Below the pieces are notes generated by a model. It was not told the DNA's origin and made no database searches. It was given only the letters and a program-made list of their open reading frames with translations. This document shows, piece after piece, positions 8,999 through 19,305 of a stretch of 64,000 nt of DNA (within the stretch, counting starts at the first letter, position 1; each line of letters starts with the position of its first letter). Source of the stretch: Streptomyces sp. DH24 (GTDB lineage Bacteria > Actinomycetota > Actinomycetes > Streptomycetales > Streptomycetaceae); assembly GCF_029813775.1 (NCBI RefSeq), contig NZ_JARVKW010000015.1, forward strand, positions 62,001 through 126,000, given 5' to 3'. The translations under genes and the position numbers were made by a program.

Positions 8999-10237
8999 TC
9001 ACGACACCGGTCGCGAATCCGCCCACATCACCTCGAACTCCTCGCGGTACGTAGGGAAAAGCCCGCCTTCGTCAATCTCGCCCGACTTGACCACCTTGCC
9101 CGCGTTGCGCAGGACGAACACGGGCGCCTCCATGCCGCGGGTGCGCCGCAGATAGGACTGCACGACCGCGATGCCGTCCGCGCCGTCGCCGTCCACGAGG
9201 TAGGCGGTGAAGCGGGGCGTCTCGTCGAAGACCTGGATCTGGAAGGCGCCCGGATCGCGCAGCCGGGCCCGCACCCGGCGCATGTGCAGGATGTTCATCT
9301 CCACGGCCCGGCCCAGCTCGCCCCGCTTGATGCCCAGCTCGCGCTCCCGCCGCTTCACCGCGCTGGAAGCCGGGTTGAGGAACAGCAGCCGCACCCGGCA
9401 GCCGGACTCGGCGAGGCGCACCAGGCGGCGCCCGGAGAAGTTCTGCACGAGCAGGTTGAGGCCGATGCCGATGGCGTCCAGGCGCCGGGCGCCGCCGAAG
9501 ATGTCCTCGGCGGGGAACTGCCGCAGCAGCCGCACCCGGTCCGAGTGCACCGCGACCACGTCGGCGTACCGGTCGCCGACCAGGTCCTCGACCGCGTCGA
9601 CGGGCAGCCGGCGCGCGGACGGCACGTCGCCGCCGGCGCCGAGGATCTCCAGGAGCCGCGCCGAGGCCCGCTCGGCCTGGTTCAGGACCGCCTCGGACAG
9701 GGCGCGGTTGCGGGAGACGACGTTCCGGGTGACCTCCAGCTCGTCCAGGGCGAGTTCGACGTCCCGGCGGTCGTCTATGTACGGCTCGAAGCACGGCCAG
9801 TGCTGCACCATCAGCTCGCGCAGCTGCGGCAGGGTGAGGAAGCTGAGCACGTTGTCGTCGGCCGGGTCGAGCAGATAGCCCTTGCGGCGGCTGACCTCGC
9901 GGACGGCGACCGCGCGCTGCACCCACTCCTGCCCGGCGGGCCCGGCCGCGGCGACCACCCAGTCGTCGCCGTGCACGGGTTCGTAGATGGGACGCAGAAC
10001 AGCGGCCACGACGGCGCGCAGCCGCTGTTCGACGAGGTTCAGCCAGATGTAGGCGCGGCCGGCCCGCTGGGCGCGAGTGCGCACCTCGCGCCAGGAGTCG
10101 GCGTCCCAGTCCAGCTCCGGGCCGATCGCGCCCGCGTCCATCGGCCGGGCCAGGGACACGGCGCCGGGCGGGACATCTGTGGAGTGCCCCTCGTGACCCT
10201 CGTCACCAGGGGGCAGCTCCAGCCCTCCCGAGCCCAC
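8999..10237 (-). CDS. SAV2148-type HEPN-domain protein
   Basis: A 412-residue protein of a family that I recognise as widely conserved in Streptomyces and named after SAV2148. The N-terminal third (after WREVRTRAQRAGRAYIWLNLVE) is helical and HEPN-like. The C-terminal part (from LDAIGIGLNLLVQNFSGRRL) resembles a domain with NTP- or RNA-linked regulatory roles. HEPN domains are often RNases, but I could not confirm the RX4-6H motif. Three starts are possible: TTG 10279, GTG 10267 and GTG 10237. The last was chosen because GGAAGG lies ten bases upstream and similarity begins at GSGGLELPPGDEG. Role unknown. Confidence 0.75.
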   Translation of the reverse strand: MGSGGLELPPGDEGHEGHSTDVPPGAVSLARPMDAGAIGPELDWDADSWREVRTRAQRAGRAYIWLNLVEQRLRAVVAAVLRPIYEPVHGDDWVVAAAGPAGQEWVQRAVAVREVSRRKGYLLDPADDNVLSFLTLPQLRELMVQHWPCFEPYIDDRRDVELALDELEVTRNVVSRNRALSEAVLNQAERASARLLEILGAGGDVPSARRLPVDAVEDLVGDRYADVVAVHSDRVRLLRQFPAEDIFGGARRLDAIGIGLNLLVQNFSGRRLVRLAESGCRVRLLFLNPASSAVKRRERELGIKRGELGRAVEMNILHMRRVRARLRDPGAFQIQVFDETPRFTAYLVDGDGADGIAVVQSYLRRTRGMEAPVFVLRNAGKVVKSGEIDEGGLFPTYREEFEVMWADSRPVS

Positions 10238-10340
10238 CCGCGCACCGCCTTCCGTTCCCCCGAGCACTCCCCGTCTCAACGATCAAGGAAGGGTACTCCG
10301 GTAGCGGCGCGCGGTGCAGCCCGATGGACAGGCTGGTTTC

Positions 10341-11660
10341 TCAACTGGGGTCGTCCGCACGACCGTTCTGGTCCGCGAGCTCGCGCGGAGTGAGCGGATT
10401 CATAGCGGTCACGTCACGTGGGGCGATGGTGAATCCCTGCCAGTGGACCGGCATCGGCTGCTGGTCCTCGTCGCGAGCGACGTGGTGGAATCCGACGTTC
10501 ACCCAGACCACGGGGTGGGTGAGGGTCTGTCCGTTGACCCACTTGTCGACCGACCGGCCATGTCCGGCACCGCAGTCGAGCGGGTTGTTGCTGGCGTACT
10601 GCTCGCACTTGTTGTACTGGGTGACGTAGACGTCGTGCTTGGTGTAGCCGCGGCCCGGGTACTTGTGGCTGGCGCCGGGGACGAGTTCGTAGGAGCGCGG
10701 GTGGCCGTCCTTGTTCTTGCCGGCCGTGCTGACCACGCGCCACCAGCGCATGTTGCGGGCGTCGCCCGCGAGTTCCTTGGTGATCTTCGTGCGGGTCGTC
10801 CTGTTGGTGGGCGCCGCCTGGCCGCGCGCGGGCGGGCTGACCTTCGAGTCGTACTGCTCGACGCGGCTCTTGGAGGAGCCGTCCAGGCCGAAGTTGAGCC
10901 GCCAGAAGACGTTGTGGCTGTGGCTGGTGGCGTACGCCTTGGCGCCCTTGCCGATGGGCCAGCCGCGGCCGTCGCCTGCGTCGTAGTCCGCCGGCGAGAG
11001 GCTGCCGGTGGCGCCGACGTTCGTGGTGACGGTGCCGTCGTCCTGGAAGCGCCACTCGGTGATGTACTCGTACCAGCCGACCTGGTTGGCGGTGTAGACG
11101 AGCAGGTCCTTGCCCTGCGCCTGGTAGACCTTGTTCGCGGCGTCGCCCTGCATGCGGTAGGCGTGGCCGCGGGAGCGGGTCGTGGTGCACAGGCCCTTGA
11201 CGTTCGCCTGCGCCGGGTCCCAGGCGTCGGGGACCTTGACGGTGCGGATGGTGCCGCCGGGGCACTCGCCCGGCGCCAGGTTCATCAGGCCCTTGCCGAA
11301 GTCGAAGCCGGTGAGGTCGTCGTACTCGACGCTGCCGTCGTCGTAGGGCACGTGGATCTGGGCGAGCTTGGCGCTGGTGAGGACCTTGATCGGTCGGGGC
11401 TCGCCGGGCGGCTGGTAGGAGACGTGCTCCAGGACGAGTCCGGCCTTGGCCTGGTAGGCCCAGCACATCCGCCAGGTGGTGCCGGACGCGAGCTTCTGTT
11501 CGATGCGGTGGGCGGCGCCGCATTCGGCGGCCGGCGCGGGTGCGGCCTTCGGCCCGGCGGCGGCCGGCCCGGCGCCCGCGGTCGCCCCGGCGACGAGCGC
11601 GCCCGCCGTGAGTGCCACGGCGGCCCGCGTGCGGACCCGGCTGATGGTGGTCACGCGCAT
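10341..11660 (-). CDS. Secreted copper amine oxidase, catalytic-domain protein
   Basis: A 439-residue protein with a cleavable signal peptide (about residues 1-35). The body matches the catalytic beta-sandwich of copper/topaquinone amine oxidases: base-like Asp in GFDFG (D120), topaquinone Tyr in QVGWYEY (Y197), copper ligands HSH (H247, H249) and a third His in NVGFHH (about H393). The residue before the topaquinone Tyr is Trp196, not the Asn of the T-x-x-N-Y-D/E motif. The N-terminal N2/N3 domains are missing; a candidate for them is the adjacent upstream gene on the same strand, 56 bp away. Start ATG 11660 has AAGGGGAG upstream. It should oxidise primary amines outside the cell if the cofactor forms. 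Confidence 0.8.
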   Translation of the reverse strand: MRVTTISRVRTRAAVALTAGALVAGATAGAGPAAAGPKAAPAPAAECGAAHRIEQKLASGTTWRMCWAYQAKAGLVLEHVSYQPPGEPRPIKVLTSAKLAQIHVPYDDGSVEYDDLTGFDFGKGLMNLAPGECPGGTIRTVKVPDAWDPAQANVKGLCTTTRSRGHAYRMQGDAANKVYQAQGKDLLVYTANQVGWYEYITEWRFQDDGTVTTNVGATGSLSPADYDAGDGRGWPIGKGAKAYATSHSHNVFWRLNFGLDGSSKSRVEQYDSKVSPPARGQAAPTNRTTRTKITKELAGDARNMRWWRVVSTAGKNKDGHPRSYELVPGASHKYPGRGYTKHDVYVTQYNKCEQYASNNPLDCGAGHGRSVDKWVNGQTLTHPVVWVNVGFHHVARDEDQQPMPVHWQGFTIAPRDVTAMNPLTPRELADQNGRADDPS

Positions 11661-11716
11661 GACGAAATGACTCCCCTTGCAGGAGGTACGAGTGGGAAAG
11701 GCGGAGGGTGGCCGGC

Positions 11717-12538
11717 TCAGCGCCGGTTCAGGGCAGCGACCTCGCCGGTGCTCAGGTCGATCACCAGGTGCCGGGAGTCGATCCAGGGCCCGTTCACGGC
11801 CTTCGGGAACAGCCGGGCGCAGCGGTGCTCGCCGCACCGGTCGAGTGCGGCGGGCTGGGCGCCGGGCGTGGCCCGGTACACCATGGCGAACAGGCGCAGC
11901 TGGTCCGGCGAGGTGAGTTTCCTGCCGGTGGCGTCCTGGTAGTCCGCGCGCAGGCCCGCGCCCAGCGGGTCGGCGATCAGCAGCCGGGCGGCCTCGGTCT
12001 GCTCGGCGCCGCTCAGCGGCGGCTGCACGCCCCGCTGGGTGCCGGTGCGCTCCACCTTCCCGGTCGCCAGGTTCACGGTTTTGGTGACGAGGGTGTCGTC
12101 ACGGTAGTCGTAGAGCGTCACGTCGGCGCGGCGCGGCGCGTCCGGGTCGTCCAGTTCGTCGGCCTCCGGCTCGGCCAGTTCGACGCCGAGTCGCTGCGGG
12201 CCGCGGTCACCGTCGACGCTCTCGCCGGAACGGAACAGCTGCCGGTTCACGGCGATGCGGAAGACGCGTTCCGTCTCGTCGTCGGTGAGCGGGTCGCGGC
12301 CCTCTCCCGTGGCCCCCTCGGCCGGCGCCTCCGCCACGACGCCCGGCGTCACCCGGCCCGGCCCCCGGCCGTCCTGGCCCTGGGCCGCCTGTTGCACGGG
12401 GCGGCCACCCCCTTCCGGCGTGTCGTCGGCGCCCGCGGTCCCCGGCAGGGTGACCGCGATCATCGCGGCGGTCCCCGCCACCGCGACGGCCGCACCGGCC
12501 ACCACCTTTCCCAGATGGCGGTGCACTGTCTTGCGCAC
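11717..12538 (-). CDS. Secreted protein resembling the N2/N3 domains of copper amine oxidase
   Basis: A 273-residue protein with a signal peptide ending near ...PGTAGADD. After a Gly/Pro-rich linker it has a PepSY/N3-like segment: DDETERVFRIAVNRQLF, LYDYRDDTLVTKTVNLATG, LSGAEQTEAARLLIADP and a C-terminal HLVIDLSTGEVAALN. These are the features expected of the small domains that precede the catalytic domain in amine oxidases. It is encoded immediately before the catalytic-domain gene on the same strand, so the two products probably work together. A CGEHRC motif could form a disulfide. The domain match is from inspection only; an unrelated Streptomyces secreted protein is possible. Confidence 0.55.
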   Translation of the reverse strand: MRKTVHRHLGKVVAGAAVAVAGTAAMIAVTLPGTAGADDTPEGGGRPVQQAAQGQDGRGPGRVTPGVVAEAPAEGATGEGRDPLTDDETERVFRIAVNRQLFRSGESVDGDRGPQRLGVELAEPEADELDDPDAPRRADVTLYDYRDDTLVTKTVNLATGKVERTGTQRGVQPPLSGAEQTEAARLLIADPLGAGLRADYQDATGRKLTSPDQLRLFAMVYRATPGAQPAALDRCGEHRCARLFPKAVNGPWIDSRHLVIDLSTGEVAALNRR

Positions 12539-12596
12539 GTTTACCCCCTACTCCCCCATTGGCCCCGGGAGTATGTGTCTGCCCCTACTGGTACGG

Positions 12597-12622
12597 CATA
12601 CCTCGTGTGCACGGGGTATGCG
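12597..12622. promoter_or_regulatory. 26-bp interrupted palindrome in a divergent promoter region
   Basis: GCATACC (12597-12603) and GGTATGC (12616-12622) flank a core CGTG-TG-CACG; all arm bases except one pair are symmetrical. It lies 59 bp upstream of the minus-strand gene and about 110 bp upstream of glgX, where an operator for either would be expected. Regulator unknown. Confidence 0.5.
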
Positions 12623-12731
12623 CTGGTCGCCCGGTAAGAGGGTCGTAAGTCCTAGGTGGTTCCGTCACTTTCGGGGAGACTCGGGACCAAGGCGCCACCG
12701 GGGGCGCCGCACACCTGAGAGAGTCGTGTCC

Positions 12732-14849
<2,118 letters not shown>

Positions 14850-14852
14850 GCG

Positions 14853-14888
14853 GTGCCCCGGATCGTCCGTTCGGGCGACCCGGGGCAC
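14853..14888 (+). terminator. Terminator after glgX
   Basis: GTGCCCCGG (14853-14861) pairs with CCGGGGCAC (14880-14888), with a further internal stem CGTCC/GGGCG. It begins four bases after the glgX stop codon. Confidence 0.7.
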
Positions 14889-14943
14889 ATCGCCGACCGC
14901 CGGGGATGACACGAAGGGCGGCCGGGCGGGTACGTACGTCTCC

Positions 14944-17310
14944 ATGACACCTGAGCGACGCGACCCCGTGGTTCCCACGGCCACCTACCGGCTCCAGCTG
15001 CAGCCCGGCTTCCCGTTCGCTGCCGCCGCGGCGGCCGTGCCGTACCTGGCCTCGCTCGGCGTCTCGCATCTGCATCTGTCCCCCGTCCTGGAGGCCGTGC
15101 CGGGGTCCCTGCACGGCTACGACGTGGTGGACCACGCGCGCGTGCGTGCGGAGCTGGGCGGCGAGGAGGGCCTGCGGGCGCTGGCGCGGACGGCGCGGGA
15201 GCACGGCCTCGGGCTGGTGCTGGACATCGTGCCGAACCACATGGCGATGGCGCCGCGCCACAACCGCGCCCTGTGGGAGGTGCTGCGGGACGGGCCGGCC
15301 TCGCCGTACGCGCGGTGGTTCGACATCGACTGGGAGGCGCAGGACGGGCAGGTGCTGCTGCCGGTGCTCGGCGGGCCGCTCGGCGACGAGATCGGCCGGC
15401 TCAAGGCGGACGGCGACGTGCTGCGCTACTACGACCACGTCCTCCCGCTGCGCGAGGGCACGGCCGACCTGCCGCTGCCGCAGTTGCTGGACGCGCAGTG
15501 GTACCGCCCGGTGTGGTGGCGGCTGGCCCGCACCGAGCTCAACTACCGCCGCTTCTTCAGCATCTCGGAGCTGATCGGGGTGCGGGTGGAGGACCCGGAG
15601 GTCTTCGAGGCCACCCACGCCACCGTCCTGCGGCTGCTGCGCGAGGGCGTGATCGACGGCCTGCGCGTCGACCACCCGGACGGGCTGTCCGACCCCGGCG
15701 GGTACCTGCGGCGGCTGCACGAGGCGACCGGCGGGTGCTGGACGGTCGTGGAGAAGATCCTCGCCGACCACGAGCACCTGCCGGCGTCCTGGCCGGTCGC
15801 GGGCACCACCGGCTACGACGCCCTGCGCCGCGTCGACGGCCTGTTCGCGGACCCGGCCGGATGCGGGGAGCTCCTGGACCGGTACCGGCGCTTCGCGGCC
15901 CCGCAGACGGACCGGGGCGGCGACTGGGCGGCGACGGCGCGCCGGGCCGCGTACCAGGTGATCAGGCACGAGCTGGCCACCGAGCTGGACCGGCTGACCC
16001 GGGCGGCGGTCCGGGTGTGCGCCGCCGCGCCGGAGCCCGCGCTGCGCGACCGGGCGCCCTGGGCGTTGCGCCTCGCGCTCCAGGAACTGCTGGTCCGCCT
16101 GGAGGTGTACCGGCCCTACACGCCCGGCGACGCGGCGTCCGTCGTCACCGAGGAGGCCGCCGCCGAGGCCCGGCTCGCGTTCGTCGTCCCCGAGGAGGCG
16201 GGCGCGGTCGACGTCGTACGGGACCTGCTGCTCGCGCGGTACGGCGACGGGCCGGAGCACGTGGAGTTCCGGACCCGGTTCGCGCAGACCGCGTCGGCGC
16301 TGCGCGCCAAGTCCGTGGAGGACACGGCGTTCTACCGGTACGTGCCGCTGCTGTCGGCGACCGAGGTGGGCGGCGAACCGGGCCGCCCCGCCCTGCCGCC
16401 CGAGGAGTTCCACGCCTACTGCACGCGCGTGCAGCGCGACTGGCCGGTGTCGGGGACCGTCGTGTCGACGCACGACACCAAGCGCAGCGCCGACGTGCGG
16501 GCGGCGCTGGCCGTGCTCACCGAGTGCCCGCGGCGCTGGGCCGACCTGCTGGCGGAGGTGACCCGCGCCGAGGACGGCGTGCCCGACGCGCAGCTGGCGT
16601 GGGCGGCCTGGCAGACGGTGTTCGGGCTCGGCCCGGCGGCGCCGGAGCGAGTGCGGGACGCGTTGCTGAAGCACGTGCGGGAGGCCGGTCTCCACACGAG
16701 CTGGACGGAGCAGGAGCCGCCGTACGAGGAGGCGGTGGAGCGGTTCGTGGCGGCGGGGCCGTGCGGCGTGCCGGGCGAACGTGTGCTGGCCTTCCGCGGC
16801 GCGCTGGAGCCGCACATCCGGGCGAACGTCCTCGGCGCGGCCCTGGTCCATCTGACGATGCCGGGCGTGCCCGACGTCTACCAGGGCACCGAGGCCGAGT
16901 ACCTGGCCCTGGTCGACCCCGACAACCGGCGTCCGGTGAGCTTCCCGCCCGAGGACGGCGGCGAGAAGGCCGATCTGACGCGCGCGGCGCTGCGGCTGCG
17001 GGCCCGGCGCCCCGGGGCGTTCGGCGACGCGGCGACGTACGCACCGCTGGCGGCCGAGGGCCCGGCGGCGGCCCACTGCCTGGCCTTCGCCCGCTCGGGC
17101 CGGGTCGTCACCGCGGTGACCCGCCTGTCGCTGCGCCTCGCCGAGGCGGGCGGCTGGCAGGACACGGAACTTCCTCTGCCACCGGGCCGGTGGACCGACG
17201 TCCTCGACGGTTCCCGGGAGTTCACGGGCCGCGTGCCCGTGGCGGACCTGTTCGCACGACTGCCGGTGGCCCTGCTGGAGCGGGCCGGGAACGACGCCGG
17301 GGAGGAGTGA
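14944..17310 (+). CDS. treY: Malto-oligosyltrehalose synthase TreY
   Basis: A 788-residue GH13 enzyme that converts the reducing-end alpha-1,4 bond of maltodextrin into an alpha-1,1 bond. Marks of the family are PTATYRLQLQPGFPF at the start, SHLHLSPVL, VLDIVPNHMA, the nucleophile region GLRVDHPDGLSDP, and FLxT-like VSTHDTKRSADVRAAL. Full length. The C-terminal part includes VPDVYQGTE. There is no obvious Shine-Dalgarno before ATG 14944. TreZ, its usual neighbour, is 4.2 kb downstream in the same direction, separated by a peptidase/inhibitor/FHA module. Confidence 0.93.
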   Translation: MTPERRDPVVPTATYRLQLQPGFPFAAAAAAVPYLASLGVSHLHLSPVLEAVPGSLHGYDVVDHARVRAELGGEEGLRALARTAREHGLGLVLDIVPNHMAMAPRHNRALWEVLRDGPASPYARWFDIDWEAQDGQVLLPVLGGPLGDEIGRLKADGDVLRYYDHVLPLREGTADLPLPQLLDAQWYRPVWWRLARTELNYRRFFSISELIGVRVEDPEVFEATHATVLRLLREGVIDGLRVDHPDGLSDPGGYLRRLHEATGGCWTVVEKILADHEHLPASWPVAGTTGYDALRRVDGLFADPAGCGELLDRYRRFAAPQTDRGGDWAATARRAAYQVIRHELATELDRLTRAAVRVCAAAPEPALRDRAPWALRLALQELLVRLEVYRPYTPGDAASVVTEEAAAEARLAFVVPEEAGAVDVVRDLLLARYGDGPEHVEFRTRFAQTASALRAKSVEDTAFYRYVPLLSATEVGGEPGRPALPPEEFHAYCTRVQRDWPVSGTVVSTHDTKRSADVRAALAVLTECPRRWADLLAEVTRAEDGVPDAQLAWAAWQTVFGLGPAAPERVRDALLKHVREAGLHTSWTEQEPPYEEAVERFVAAGPCGVPGERVLAFRGALEPHIRANVLGAALVHLTMPGVPDVYQGTEAEYLALVDPDNRRPVSFPPEDGGEKADLTRAALRLRARRPGAFGDAATYAPLAAEGPAAAHCLAFARSGRVVTAVTRLSLRLAEAGGWQDTELPLPPGRWTDVLDGSREFTGRVPVADLFARLPVALLERAGNDAGEE

Positions 17311-17540
17311 GCGGGCCGGGGGCCACGTCGCAGGAGGACGCGGGGCGCGGGCGGGGCGCCCGAGGCACGAGCGGGGGGCGGGGCGGGCGCCGGTCCACCG
17401 TCGCGGGGCGGTCGGCGAAGGGGGCCCGGCGCCGGCCGGCCGGGCACCTCACCAGCGGTGAGTCCAGGCCCGGTGGAGACTGCGCGGGGTGTCCTTGACA
17501 TGCCCCGGCAGGCGTGGGGTACTGCGAGTGGCGAGGCCGG

Positions 17541-18806
17541 GTGGACGTGACGGGGGTGAGTCTCCTGCCGGAGCTGCGCTACCCCACGGTGACCGAACTG
17601 GTCTCGTCCGCACGGGCGTTGACCGCCCGATGGCCGGGCGTGTGTGCCCTGCGGCAGGTGGGCGTGTCCCGGGCGGGCAGGGCCCTGCACCTGCTGTCGG
17701 TGGGCCGGGCGCGGCGGGCCGTGCTCGTCGTGGCGGGCGCCCACTCCAACGAGCCGGCCGGTGGGCCCACGCTGCTCGCCCTCGCCGAACGGGTGCTGCA
17801 GGAGCGGGCGTTGCGGGACGACACGTCCTGGCACTTCCTGCTGTGCGCGGACCCCGACGGGGCGAGCCTCCATGTGACACCGGCGCCGCGCAGCCTGTTC
17901 GACTACCACCTCGGGTTCTTCCGGCCCGCCGGGCCCGAGCAGCCCGAGTGGGCGCCGTCCGTGCTGCCGCCCGACCGGCTGCCGCCGGAGACCCGTGCCC
18001 TGACCGGCGTCATAGACGAGCTGCGCCCCTACCTCCAGGTGACCCTGCACGGCACCGAACTGGGCGGCAGCTGGGTGCAGTTGACGCGTGACGTGCCCGG
18101 TCTGGCCGAGCCGTTCGCCAAGTCCGCCGCGGAGCTGCACATCCCCGTCGAGACGGGCGCCTCGGACGCCGCCGGCTGGCCGGCCGCCGGGCCCGGTGTG
18201 CGGGTCCTGCCCGCCGCCGAGGCGGGCCGGGCCTACCCGAGCCTGTCGGACGACGCGCGGCACAGCACCTGGTACCACGCCCACCGGTACGGCGGTCTCA
18301 CCGCGGTCGTCGAGGTGCCGATGTGGGCGAGCGACCTGGTGGACGATCCGGCGCCGCATCCGGCCCCGGCCTCCGCGATACGGCGGCTCGCGCACCGGCT
18401 CCAGCGCGACACGCTGGAGGTGCGGGACGTGTTCGAGGACGTGCTGCCCCGTCTGGAGGGCGTCGACGGGCCCCTGATGCGGGCCGTGCGGTGGGGTCTG
18501 GAGCTGGTGCCGGGGCTCGCGGCCGACCTGATCCACACGCCGCCCGTGGACGGCACGCGCGCGTACGTGGGCAGTGTCGACGCCTTCGCGCGCCGGGTGC
18601 CGCTGCGGACGGCGGCCATGCTGCTGCGGGTCCTGCGGGAGACCGACGACCGTGCGGCGCCTCGTCTCGAACGGCTCGTCGCGCACTGGAGCGACGCCTT
18701 CGCGGCGCGGTTCCGGGCCCGCTGGGTGCCGGTGGCGCACCAGGTCGAGCACCAGTCGCGGACGGTCGTCGCGACGGCCCTGCACGCGCGCGAGAGGGCG
18801 CTGTGA
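17541..18806 (+). CDS. M14-type zinc carboxypeptidase, copy 1
   Basis: A protein of about 421 residues with the M14 zinc site: H and E in AGAHSNEPAGG, a third ligand in VTLHGTELGG, and the catalytic-Glu region TAVVEVPMW. No signal peptide, so it may act in the cytoplasm. Start is uncertain: GTG at 17514, 17541, 17547 and 17556 are all in frame; GAGG at 17533-17536 favours 17541 or 17547. The same protein family recurs at 19302-20648 on the opposite strand, with the same block order. The two flank the inhibitor-like gene. Natural substrate unknown; succinylglutamate-desuccinylase-like amidohydrolases of the M14 clan are an alternative. Confidence 0.72.
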   Translation: MDVTGVSLLPELRYPTVTELVSSARALTARWPGVCALRQVGVSRAGRALHLLSVGRARRAVLVVAGAHSNEPAGGPTLLALAERVLQERALRDDTSWHFLLCADPDGASLHVTPAPRSLFDYHLGFFRPAGPEQPEWAPSVLPPDRLPPETRALTGVIDELRPYLQVTLHGTELGGSWVQLTRDVPGLAEPFAKSAAELHIPVETGASDAAGWPAAGPGVRVLPAAEAGRAYPSLSDDARHSTWYHAHRYGGLTAVVEVPMWASDLVDDPAPHPAPASAIRRLAHRLQRDTLEVRDVFEDVLPRLEGVDGPLMRAVRWGLELVPGLAADLIHTPPVDGTRAYVGSVDAFARRVPLRTAAMLLRVLRETDDRAAPRLERLVAHWSDAFAARFRARWVPVAHQVEHQSRTVVATALHARERAL

Positions 18807-18856
18807 GCCGTCGGCGCGCGACCCGCACCGCCCTCCCGGCCGGTGAGGCCGGTGAA

Positions 18857-18881
18857 CCGCCGCCTGCCGCCGGCGGCGGCC
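18857..18881. terminator. Possible hairpin between convergent genes
   Basis: GCCGCC (18859-18864) can pair with GGCGGC (18875-18880) around a GC-rich palindromic core. It lies between the convergent M14 copy 1 and inhibitor genes. Confidence 0.35.
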
Positions 18882-18891
18882 GACGCGCCGC

Positions 18892-19305
18892 TCAGTCGTC
18901 CAGGGCGAAGACGGGACCGGTGCGTGCCGTCATGACGCAGGCGTTCGAGAACGTCTCCGTGTAGTCCACCGGGCGCCCGTGCCACTCCCCGCGCGCGTGT
19001 GCCGTCACGGGCGCGTGGACCATCGGGCAGAAGGCGTCCCGCAGCGGCAGGGCGCGCAGGTCGCCGCCCGTCGCGTCGAGTTCCGCGCACGCCTCGGCCG
19101 CGCGGGCGTGGCCCTGGGGCGGGTCGCACAGCAGCAGAGTGCCGCGCGTTTCGTGGGAGCGGGCGTCGCCCCGGACGACGGTGAGGTAGAGCCAGTCGCC
19201 GGGGCTCTTGACGGTCGCACCGGCCGGGGCGGCGCAGGCGACGAGGAGAGCGGCCGCCGCGAGCAGGCCGCCCCGTACCGCTTTCGCTGTGGTGGTGTAC
19301 GTCAT
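18892..19305 (-). CDS. Subtilisin-inhibitor-like (SSI family) protein
   Basis: A 137-residue member of the Streptomyces subtilisin inhibitor family. The four disulfide cysteines are C60, C73, C93 and C123. The reactive-site segment is C93-P-M95-V96, giving Met at P1 as in classic SSI, and the C-terminus TGPVFALDD is typical. The leader contains L-V-A-C24, a good lipobox, so the inhibitor may be membrane-anchored instead of secreted free. Its ATG overlaps the TGA of the upstream M14 peptidase by four bases (ATGA), which implies translational coupling. It should bind extracellular serine proteases tightly; whether it affects the metallopeptidase is unknown. Confidence 0.88.
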   Translation of the reverse strand: MTYTTTAKAVRGGLLAAAALLVACAAPAGATVKSPGDWLYLTVVRGDARSHETRGTLLLCDPPQGHARAAEACAELDATGGDLRALPLRDAFCPMVHAPVTAHARGEWHGRPVDYTETFSNACVMTARTGPVFALDD

